From: Labyrinthula sp. Ha
Lineage: Eukaryota > Sar > Bigyra > Labyrinthulida > Labyrinthulaceae
Assembly: GCA_015227615.1 (NCBI GenBank)
Contig: JAALGZ010000005.1
Span: 1,302,001-1,366,000 of the forward strand
Length of the DNA stretch: 64,000 bases
Direction: 5' to 3'
The notes under the pieces were generated by a model. It searched no databases. It had not been told where the DNA came from and saw only the letters and a list, made by a program, of their open reading frames with translations. This document shows, piece after piece, positions 13,677 to 22,535 of the stretch; within the stretch, counting starts at the first letter, position 1, and each line of letters begins with the position of its first letter. The translations under genes and the position numbers were made by a program.

Positions 13677-14222
13677 ATGACATCTAATCTTACACAAGAG
13701 CAGTTATCCGAATACAGAGATGTATTCAAGATGTTTGATACGGATGGGAATGGCTCAATTGACCTCCAAGAGCTTGAGCGTATGGTAAACAAGATCCAAC
13801 AGAGAGCAATTGACCCAAAGTCTCTACAACAGTTGATGAACGAAGTAGATTCCGATGGAAACGGTGCAATAGATTTTGAGGAGTTCTGTCTTTTGATGCA
13901 GAAGATTCCTGCCCATGATCTTGACCCTGAAAACGAAATTAAGATGTTGTTTCAGGAGTTTGACGCAGATGGAAATGGTAGTATAGACAAGGGTGAAGTC
14001 AAGGAGTTATTTCAAAGATTGGGGATCGTAGCGAATGAAGAACAAGTTACAGATGTAATGAATCTAGTAGATAAAGATGGAAATGGAGTCATAGATTATG
14101 AAGAGTTCAAGCAAATGTATGATTTACTAGGTATGAAGAATAAGGAGATTGCTCCTACTGCCCCAACCAGGAATGCACCGGCTGCAAATACCGAAAAGTC
14201 AAGTTGCTGTATCATTTCTTAG
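13677..14222 (+). CDS. Calmodulin-like protein with four EF-hands and a CaaX tail
   Basis: A 181-aa Ca2+ sensor with four complete EF-hand loops at residues 21-32, 58-69, 96-107 and 132-143. Each has D at position 1, G at 6 and E at 12, so all four should bind Ca2+. The arrangement is that of calmodulin, but a 30-residue Ala/Pro/Thr-rich linker follows and the protein ends SSCCIIS. C178-I-I-S is a CaaX box, with Ser at X favouring farnesylation, and adjacent C177 could be palmitoylated. This predicts a membrane-tethered sensor, comparable to prenylated plant calmodulins such as petunia CaM53. The start is the first ATG, just before the first helix. No intron. A small ORF begins 28 bp downstream on the same strand. 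Confidence 0.93.
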   Translation: MTSNLTQEQLSEYRDVFKMFDTDGNGSIDLQELERMVNKIQQRAIDPKSLQQLMNEVDSDGNGAIDFEEFCLLMQKIPAHDLDPENEIKMLFQEFDADGNGSIDKGEVKELFQRLGIVANEEQVTDVMNLVDKDGNGVIDYEEFKQMYDLLGMKNKEIAPTAPTRNAPAANTEKSSCCIIS

Positions 14223-14250
14223 TTTTTGAAGTCACTTTTATTCTATTAGT

Positions 14251-14478
14251 ATGAACAAGAAGGGTACCATAATGAATAACTTTCTTTCAGTCATGTTCTT
14301 TATTTTATCTTTTCCTTATGCTGTAATTTTATCCGTTGGTTCATTTATTAATTCACAGTTTAAAAAGAAGACTTTTAAAAAGAAAAGAACTTGCCCTTTT
14401 GCAAAACTGGTAGCTGCAAATCCGGAAAAGTATAGGAACAAAATCCCACAAGGGCATCCTCACGTGTTCTCTAGATAA
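14251..14478 (+). CDS. Possible small single-pass membrane protein, unknown family
   Basis: A 75-codon frame. Residues about 9-33 are one strongly hydrophobic span, followed by a basic stretch (KKKTFKKKR) and a polar tail containing CPFAKLVAANPEKY and GHPHVFSR. The hydrophobic-then-basic pattern suggests a membrane anchor with the tail facing the cytosol. The tail looks constrained (Pro, Gly and His rich), but I do not recognise the family. Bases 14264-14290 could be a 27-nt intron (GTACC...TTTCAG); it is a multiple of three, so both spliced and unspliced forms stay in frame, though its CAG end differs from the TAG of all placed introns. It starts 28 bp after the EF-hand stop, which is too close for an ordinary independent promoter, so it may share that transcript or be a 3'UTR frame. 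Confidence 0.45.
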   Translation: MNKKGTIMNNFLSVMFFILSFPYAVILSVGSFINSQFKKKTFKKKRTCPFAKLVAANPEKYRNKIPQGHPHVFSR

Positions 14479-17200
14479 GCAAAACAGTTGTAAATAAACC
14501 AAGTGAATAATGGTTTGGTAGATAGCTGCGCAGTAGATAGAAAAGGTTGAGTAACTCCTTAAGCGTTCTTTTGTTTAGTTACATCCGCTTTAACGCTAGT
14601 ATTTCCAAACTCTGAGTGTGCATGTTCTTGTAAGAAGTACTGAGAAGATTACGGAAACACATAAGTTGCATACATCACTTGTTTTGAAACCTGTACTCGT
14701 CCATTACGCCGACTAGAGCTAATTCAGTAGGTTTGCTATGCAAAAAGCTGACTACCGCAAAGATCCCGAGGTTTTATACCGAGTACTCAAACTAGAAAAG
14801 TGAAAAACCAATAAACAAATCACAACCTTCTTTCCTCACACTGATGAGGTTCATAGAAGAAGTTATATTTATATACCCTGTTTGGAGTTTGAATAATGAG
14901 GATCTGCATTGCAAGAAACAAGCAATATTACCTCATCTCCACCAAAAGAAAATAAGTTCTTCTTTGCTGAGAAATAGAGAAAAAAAGCATAATTTTTTCT
15001 TGAAGCGCATTGATTTCTGATCGAGTTTTACTATTGCTTAGGAGTATAACCAACTCAATGGAAGACTCAAAGTTATTCAAACAATAGATAGTATTCTCAG
15101 TGTTAAAGACATTATTTTCTTGAACTGGCGTGAACAAAATTTAGAAGAGTATGTTTAATAGTATTCATCGATACCTTAGTTCCTACACTGGGGGATTACT
15201 CATGTGGAAAGAGTGCAAAGGGAGAACTTTTCTATGAGAAACTGACAGCGATTTCCAATCTTAATAGCAACACCCGAAGACATCCTTAAACTTTAAAAAA
15301 TAAACAGAAAACCACATAAGAAATGTAATTTCAACCTTTATGATCTGATAGTATTAATTTTATGAAGTATGGATAAAAGTAAGCAGCGTAAGACCTTGCC
15401 TCTCATCCTACTAGTTGCTTTGGTGTAAACTTGTAAAAGCCCATGCATGAGAGGCATCAGAACTAGTAACCCTAACTTGAGAAGTGTAGGAAGAAGGTGG
15501 CAGTAGGGAATCAAAGTTTATAGATAGTTAGCAACCTTACTATAAAAGAGAGACTACTTATTTTTGAAAGTTGGACTCGGTTCAAATTGGCGGCTTAAGT
15601 AACAACATTATCATTAGAAATAACCTGCATTCTTGAAAACAATATTTAGGATATATATTTGAAGGAATAAGCTCTGTTCAGGTCTGAGTTACAATATTCA
15701 GGCTTTGTATCAGCTATTTACGGCTGAGACCCCGTAGAATGGGGTTTCACATTCCAGATCTAGTTTGGGGGAAGAGGCGTAGTCGATGCCAATAATAAGA
15801 CCAAGACTCGAAATCCACGGGCTCCAGACAAGTAGATTGCTTTATGGTCTAGAATTATTTCAGGTTGAACATCTACTTTCCTTTACTTTTTTGTGTAGCT
15901 CTTTGCTATAATGCGAAATTCCCTTTAAGTGTATTACCGTGGTAAATTGACAACCTTTGAACTTAACCCATCAAAACAATGCTAAACAACCTCTGTCTTC
16001 AAAATCAAAACTATAAAGAAACCAACAAAGGCCGTGACCTTCTCGCTTAAAGGCTAAAATTTGTAAATATAGACTTTTCATCCATTTTCGGCATTGAGGT
16101 CTGTAATCCTCGTCATTAAGGCCTTTCATTCGTTGATTTTTTGTTCAGAGACTAGCCGCATAAATTCATTCACGACCACTATGGCAGAAATCTATAAATG
16201 AGCCTAGGAAGAGCCTTTGGCAAATAAAAGTGTATGAAATTTGACATAATATTATGCCTTTCACTTACGTTTGTGAGATATTAACTATTTCGGGGCCTTG
16301 CCTAAAATCATGGAGCAGCACTTGGGCACAGGGTAATCTTTGCAGATGATCTTTTGGCAGAGGTAGATCGAGAAGTATTAAGACTGTTGTGAGCTTACTC
16401 TCTATACTCTCTTAAAGTGTACTAGTTTGAGAACAAAATTTCACAGTAACTATTAATAATTTGAAAACAGGGTGAAAGAAGCAAGAATTTAATATGCTAA
16501 GTTTGTTTAAAACAATTGCTCAAAGACTCTTTAGTTGTTTAAGAAGCAGATCTTACTACAAGGTATGGGCATCTAACATTAAAAACAGCGAATATTTCAT
16601 TTCAAACTCCTTTTTCGGAACCAAATTTTGGGAACAAGGCTATTTTCTCTTCTAGAGTGAATAAAAGAAACATTTCTTCATTAGATCTACTATTTTCTTT
16701 TTGTTTATGTCCATAAGTTTGTCCAAAAAAAAATTAATATTTTGAAAAAAAGAAAACGCGTCGTTGTATTTCAAATTTTTGGTTTCTTTACTAAGCCAAA
16801 GCTATTCTAATCTCCACCATGTTGCCTCTAAGCCGAGAAGGCATTTCCTCTATTGTATCACTTATTATTGACTCCAGGTTGACTTTTGAGATGCTAAACA
16901 CCATCCTATTTATCCAAAGGCATACTCATAGAGAAGATAAAACTGTACTATCTCTCTGTAATGAAGTTTTCTCCCACTAGTTCATACGAAATCCGAGGAT
17001 ATAGTTATTTGAGCTTTTTTCTAAATGTGGAAAGTACTATGTCTGCTCTACTGTCAAAAAAATAAAAGAAGGAGCAACACTGCGACATTGTACCCATCCT
17101 TATATTTTGAACAAGCAATGTTCGTGAATAGTGTTTTTCAAGGAAACGGTCTTGGTAGCGAAATGGAGAAAATATAACCCATCGTTGGTTCATAGAATCG
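14479..17200. other. Gene-poor stretch
   Basis: I see no gene, RNA or repeat that I can support. Open frames are under 75 codons. The stretch ends at the left target-site duplication of the Mutator-like element. Confidence 0.55.
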
Positions 17201-17209
17201 AGTAAGTCC
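17201..17209. repeat. Left target-site duplication of the MULE
   Basis: AGTAAGTCC, repeated exactly at 20097-20105 on the other side of the element. Nine bases is the usual duplication length for Mutator-like transposons. Confidence 0.93.
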
Positions 17210-17250
17210 GGGATAGGATTTTTTTACACATGTGTAGATTTACACACGGC
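17210..17250 (+). repeat. MULE left terminal inverted repeat
   Basis: A 41-bp repeat matching the reverse complement of 20056-20096 with three mismatches. It contains the 12-bp palindrome TACACATGTGTA followed by a second ACACA, a plausible transposase binding site. Confidence 0.93.
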
Positions 17251-17382
17251 AATCTATTGGCTCAAATTTTTCAATGGCCATTTGGGCCATATTCTATTCA
17301 TGAACCATTAACCAACAATCCAAAAATTGAAATGAAAACACGATCAGAACATGACAACCTCCAGGAGAGGTTTATAAAGGGC

Positions 17383-17418
17383 GTGAGAGGCATGCACCTA
17401 TAGTGCAGTGCCTCTCAC
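17383..17418. repeat. Strong hairpin inside the MULE
   Basis: Left arm GTGAGAGGCATGCAC (17383-17397), loop CTATA, right arm GTGCAGTGCCTCTCAC (17403-17418). The arms pair completely except for one bulged base. It lies about 370 bp past the end of the transposase frame, so it could end or stabilise that transcript. Confidence 0.75.
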
Positions 17419-17454
17419 TCATTGGGAATAAGTGTTTTTATTTATTTTATTTCT

Positions 17455-17785
17455 TAGGAGACGACAACGATTAAACAAAATATATGAATAGGAAACGACC
17501 AGGAAAAGGATTAACAAAATATGAACAGGAAAGGATCACGAAAAGGTTTTCAAAACAAAATATATGAATAGGAAAGGATCACGAAAACGATTAACAAAAT
17601 ATAAACAGGAAGGGTTTAATAAGAATATGAACAGGATCACGATTTAAAAAAAGATAAACACCAATTATATTTCAACAAAAACAGGATCAGAAAATATTTA
17701 TAAAAAAAAAACTAAACATATATCTATGAAGAACACAGTGATCGCAGAACGCAGTTCAAAAAAGAAAAAACAAAATATATGAACT
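17455..17785. repeat. Degenerate GA-rich minisatellite in the MULE
   Basis: Several imperfect copies of a unit built around ACAAAATATATGAATAGGAA plus GGATCACGAAAAGGATT, each about 35-60 bases with insertions and losses. The clearest copies start near 17476, 17552 and 17769, with partial copies between. It is noncoding and lies between the transposase end and the left terminal repeat. Confidence 0.7.
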
Positions 17786-17789
17786 TATC

Positions 17790-19926
17790 TTAAGGACTAA
17801 GTGAGGTGAAGTCCAACCTACCTGGGCTTCGTCCCTCTTTAGGAAGGCTTTGCCTCACTCTCTTTCTGGGGGACTCAAAAGTCACAACGGTGTCATCTGA
17901 GACGCGCTGCAACTGTGCAAAATTTCCATCTGGATTATTTTGCAGAGCGCGTCTCATTTTCTTCACCGTTGCAAAGACTTTCCTCCAGCCGTCGTCTGAG
18001 TACTTTGCTTCTTCGGCAAGCAACTTACATTCGGCGAGGTGACGAGAATATTTATGGTCCCCACTTTTAGGAACTGTGTTCATTTCAATGTCTGCTACCT
18101 TAACCTTGAACTCAATCCCCTCTCCTCACGAATTATTCAACCTACCTAACTCTCTCAATGCAACTTCGTATAGCGGATGATCCTGGTACCTCCATCTACG
18201 AAGAAGATTTGATGGTGCAACAAATTCTTCCCTCTTCTTGTCGCAGACCCGTGCAAAGTGTCTGCAAGGGAGGTGGTTCTTCTGCCATGTTGCACATGTG
18301 CACTCAGGCACCACCTCATCTTTAATCCTTTTCACAGTAAGAAGATGAGTTCTTCTTACTCTAGACGTGTTGTCAATAAAAATGTACTTGTTTGGCTCAG
18401 GTTCCTGTTGAATCCAGCAACTGTGCATCAACTTCAGCTCCAAAAACATCAAATCTTCAACTTCTTTCGTAACTTTTACATTTTTTTTAATTAATCTTTT
18501 TATTTTTTGTAGGGTACCATTGAGGTAGAGGTCGACTACTGTTTCGTGATGTTTAATTAAATCATCTAACGTCCAACTTTTTAATTTTTTTTTCATCCCT
18601 TTACCTTTTAGTTTTGCATGAAAGGACTCAACACGTTGGGTTGCTCGATGAGCAAAGGTTAAACATTCTTTTGTGTAGGTCCAACAAATGCTTCTTTTTT
18701 CTTTCTCTAAAGTTTTTAAATATTTTTCTTGAACAGAACTTCTAAACTTTTGCTTCATCTGTTCAAGAGCTTCGTCTAATGCTCTAACATTAGGAAACGA
18801 TCCAGTAATAACTTCTGCCAAACTTTGTCTAAATTCAATTAATTCACTTCCTCTGAGCCCTTTAGCTCCTTCATTAAAGCTTGCTGCAAGATGTTTTAAG
18901 CAACGAATGTGCCTAGCTCCACAACTTTTGGCCACTTTAGCCAATGCCAAACTGCCATCTGACATCATCACCTGAGCTTTGTTCAGGTTAAGCTCTTCTA
19001 GACTACGTTTAACGTCATTGGAATTTTCTTTTTCCATCATTGTGCACCCAAAATTGATTGTTTTTAAAAAAACAATCAACTTCTACAGGGAACATAGCAA
19101 CAAGACGATAACTTGTAAGTCCATGTGTAGTGTCGATTTGAATAGAATCACCATAAAGTTCAGCTAATTTCAATTGAAGAGCCTCTTGAAACGTAACTCC
19201 AGTTAAAATTGAACCATGATTGAAGTGTAAATTGAAAGACCCGCCTCTTATAATGCATTTATTTCCACAATTCATCAATTTTACTAGATTTGCGTCTTCT
19301 GAATTTGAATTTTTTTCTTTAGCTTTCTTCATTTTACGTTTAATTAACACTTTTGAGAACAAAATTCCAGGAAATGCGCGATGTAAGGCCACCATAGCAG
19401 CTGAAAGGCTCGTTTCAGCAACTCCTAATGTTGCAATAAATGTTAATTCTTCTGCACTTAACTGTTGAACATATTTTTTCACATTTCCTATCGCTTTAAC
19501 TTCATGATCTGTGTGATTTGGTTGAATTACGTTAAAAATGAAGAGCATTTTGGTAGAATCAAAGTTAATATTTACTCGAAGTTCGCAGTTTTTGGAAGAG
19601 CTGCATTCTATAACACAGCGTTTCAATTTTTTTGAATCCATTCCAAATTTTACCTTACTCAACTCAGCTGAAAAGCACGAAGATGTCCTTCTTCTCCACT
19701 TAAACCGCCCACTTGCAACGGTTGAAAGCTGCAAAAACATCTCGTCTTCACTAGGAGACTGGAAATTCTCCAATAGTTCGACTTCTGTCATTATTTGCAG
19801 GTGTTTAAGGTCTTTTTGCAAAGTTGGGTCGTCCTTCGAAGTCAGAACACTTTTTTCCGTTTTTTCCTTTTTTGTTTTTTCTGATTTTGGGTCAAATGGC
19901 CCACTTTTCAACCCTGCTACCTCCAA
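17790..19926 (-). pseudogene. MULE transposase (DDE, SWIM finger), one frameshift
   Basis: The frame runs right to left. The first part (19926-19015) has a C/C/H/H zinc finger of WRKY-GCM1/FLYWCH type, then the first catalytic Asp in IQIDTTHG. The second part (down to 18126) carries the second Asp in MSDGSLALAKV, the Glu in QRVESFHAKLK, and a SWIM finger CTC...CRH near the end. The parts are in different frames, overlapping at 19015-19079 around a T7 run (plus-strand A7 at 19066-19072), so a single indel there explains the break. After the TGA at 18126 the same frame stays open through 17790 with charged, coding-like sequence, so the stop may be premature. No ATG opens the first part; the first in-frame ATG is at 19791. 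Confidence 0.9.
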
Positions 19927-20055
19927 AATTTCGTAAAGTATGATTTTTGGTTATATGGCCCAAATTCGAAATCATGAAATCACAAATGTCATTAATATTT
20001 ATTTTTACCATATGTCTTATTTGGCCATACTCAAAAAAAATTCAACCAATCATAC

Positions 20056-20096
20056 GCCGTGTGTAAATTTACACATGTGTAAAAAAATCCGAACCC
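20056..20096 (-). repeat. MULE right terminal inverted repeat
   Basis: The partner of 17210-17250 (38 of 41 bases match in inverted orientation). It lies upstream of the transposase and probably includes its promoter. Confidence 0.93.
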
Positions 20097-20105
20097 AGTA
20101 AGTCC
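20097..20105. repeat. Right target-site duplication of the MULE
   Basis: AGTAAGTCC, identical to 17201-17209. Confidence 0.93.
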
Positions 20106-20964
20106 TAGCAAATATATACCGGTAATTCATGAAGTTAACGGGGAATAGGATATGGACATTTCTGGATCATGTTTTTATTAATTCCTTTTGAAATTTCAGT
20201 AACTCCAATGGTTGGCTTTTAGTTATCACTAACAATGGGGATGAACATTGTAGTTCATTGGGTACCCATGTCAAACATATTGGATAGAGTTGCGCCTACT
20301 ATTGGGGTTTCAGAACTATTAGATAGGCTCAGTGCAGCTTACTATATTTAATTTTTCAGTCTTGCTTGGGCTTGATCATATTGGCTACGAATGCGGGTAT
20401 TTCACTGGACCATTGAGACTCTCCTTAACTTATGATGGGTCATAGGTAAAAGGCTGAGGCTCAGATGCTTACAAATGATATTGGTCACATGATACAAGCC
20501 CAAATCACCATGAAACTCTGTTTCAGTTTAGTCTCTTATTTGAGTCCTCTATTCAGGGGTCATTTTACCAATTCTGCGAGATTCAAAATATGTATGATAC
20601 TTACGGGGTAGTGAGGTACAGCTAGAATCAAGGAAGAAAAGGGATGATGCAATGTCATGGGTCATAATCAATATTACAATAATTGTCAATTTAATTTTTA
20701 TGTATTTTACCTTGCTTAACAACAGTTTGTTTATAGTTTCCGACCAAAACGAGACAAAAAAATATTATCTTTATTTGTAACATTAGATTAGATTTTAAGG
20801 GAGTTCCATGGCAATGCCAATTGAGTCCGAGGACCTAACGCACACGAGCCTGCGGCCTTGCCCATACTCTCTAGAGTAAAACTATTATTGTACTTACGGT
20901 ACCTCCATTAATAGGTGTTCTTGAGCGGCAGGATCCCTCTTGTTCCAATAGCGTCTTGGATCTT
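20106..20964. other. Spacer between MULE and LINE
   Basis: About 860 bases with no gene, RNA or transposon end that I can support. Confidence 0.5.
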
Positions 20965-22535
20965 GTGCATGATTTCCCAAAATTTGTGATTTCCCAAAAT
21001 TCCAATCCAAAAACAAAAGAAAACAACAATCACGACTGTAAAAGACCGGAAGGTGCCAGTTTGAGTGATCCAGTGATCCAGATGCAAGATATTATCGATC
21101 CAGATGATTCAAGATGTTTATTTAGACGATTCGAAGCAGATTTTATTGATTTGTGCTGTGTGGTCCGGCGATTTTAGCGTTTCCAGTTCTTTAGCTCCAT
21201 CCAGGTCCAAGAAGATGATATATTGTTAGGTTGTGGTGGTTCCAGGTTTCAAGTTGGTGTTGAAGTGGTTTCTCCTGCTCTTGTTATATCTTGGTTTTCT
21301 CTTTCCAGCTGCCTGGTGCTTTTTCTTGGTGCGCAGAGAAATCCAAGCCAGTCAGGTGTATTTGAGGTTAGGAGAGAGCATCTGGCTCTTATCCTGGGTG
21401 GTGTGGTTGGATGGGTGGGAGAAGGTTCCAGTGGTTCACGGCGCTCTGAGTGGGGGGTGGAAAGTTCACAGCGTCATTTTCTAAGCTATGCTCAGGATTT
21501 TGTGAAGTTGAAGTTGAGGTTGGAGGTTCATGGTCAGGAGGGACCGGTTCGTCATATTGTTCCAGATGTTCTCTGACCGTGTCTTGCTGAAGCGCCTGTT
21601 CCAGAGGTATTCTTTCACTAAGATATTGTGGCGTTCCAGGTTCCAGAACAGTTGTTTCACGTGCTGCGTCCAGTTGAGTATCCACTGTTTCCTATTCACT
21701 GAAGGTTTGGATCCGTTGTTCTGTGAGTTCACAGACATTTATATCTCCATCCTGCAGGTTGAAGTCCATGTTCTCCAAGTTATCGATTTTCTTTTTTATA
21801 TTTTTAGAAAGTTCGTTGAGTCTTTTCTTGATGGTGACGGTGATTTTCCAGTTCTGGCAGTTATATAATAGAGGTGAGAGTGCTGGTGACAAGACGATTC
21901 TACTTTTGATTTTCTTATTCAAGATGGTCAACTTTAGAAGCTAGTTGAATTGGTTCAGGTCACTCTTTGCTCTTGTTATTTTGTCCAAGACTGCTTCTTC
22001 ATCCAGTCCCGAGGTGTTAAAGACTGCTCCTAGATATTTCATCTTGGTTGTTCCTTGTATTGTTTGGCCATTGACTTCGATATTTGGAGCTTTCTTCCTG
22101 AGCAAGCTGGTCAATATATCTTCTGCGTGTGAAACTGCAAGGATTTTTGTTCTCGGACGGTTCTTTGTCCCATCGCAGTATCTAGAAGCCCGGTGACAGT
22201 TCAAGGATCTTTCAGTTTGGAAGAAGCGGTCGCACCTTTCACAATGAGACTTCCACAGAAGTCTATTGATCAGAGCGTCAGGTATTTTTTCTTGTATTTT
22301 AGGTACTTTCTCCATGCACATGATCTTTGTTTTGCTGATATTTATTCCGAGACCGGTGATATGTTCCAGTTTTGCAAGTTGTTGGACAAGATCTATTATT
22401 TGGAAGTCATCTTTATATTTGTAACAAACTACTATGTCTCTTTGAGCCAATTTTCCATTGTAATAAGTGATCTTATTCAAAATGACAAGTATAGATTCCC
22501 CAGAAAGCAGCTGAAGAAAATGGAATTTTAATTTT
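20965..22535 (-). mobile_element. 5'-truncated LINE (non-LTR retrotransposon)
   Basis: The minus strand reads as the C-terminal part of a LINE reverse transcriptase, followed by a long GC-richer 3' tail. The tail (about 21388 down to 20965) has the composition and dense CTGGA-type repeats common in LINE 3' ends. It finishes with a near-tandem duplication of TTTTGGGAAATCA (20969-21003). The 5' end near 22535 is abrupt and lacks the endonuclease and the first RT motifs, as expected from incomplete reverse transcription. I see no clear target duplication. Confidence 0.8.
21389..22480 (-). pseudogene. LINE reverse transcriptase C-terminal part
   Basis: One frame covers the whole span, interrupted by two in-frame TAG codons (after the NQFN and QTFSE segments). 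In order: an RT motif reading YKDD where the family has YADD; GLGINISKTKIM; a C-x2-C-x12-H-x5-C zinc knuckle (22175-22243); the thumb motif KYLGAVFNTSG; the LLYNCQNW segment, like the LLYG-x-E-x-W of other LINEs; and a Gln/Pro/Glu-rich C-terminus. The altered YADD and the two stops mean it is inactive. Confidence 0.8.

Larger units (their letters stand above)
17210..20096 (-). mobile_element. Mutator-like DNA transposon (MULE), 2.9 kb, full length
   Basis: A complete element of 2887 bp. Both ends begin GGG and share 41-bp terminal inverted repeats matching at 38 of 41 positions, with weaker similarity for about 10 more bases. It is bounded by perfect 9-bp target duplications. Inside is one minus-strand transposase gene with zinc finger, DDE core and SWIM finger. 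The element also holds a GA-rich degenerate minisatellite and a strong hairpin downstream of the transposase. The perfect duplication and near-identical ends indicate a fairly recent insertion. The gene has one frameshift, so this copy is probably not self-sufficient, but the ends look competent for mobilisation by another copy. Confidence 0.95.

Noticed and set aside
19015-19079. Programmed frameshift in the MULE transposase
   Set aside because: The overlap centres on a T7 run that could slip, but MULE transposases are normally one frame and there is no downstream stimulatory structure; a simple indel is the better explanation.
21223-21576. Plus-strand frames of up to 117 codons
   Set aside because: They are antisense to the LINE coding region and tail; the GC-richer LINE DNA opens them by chance.
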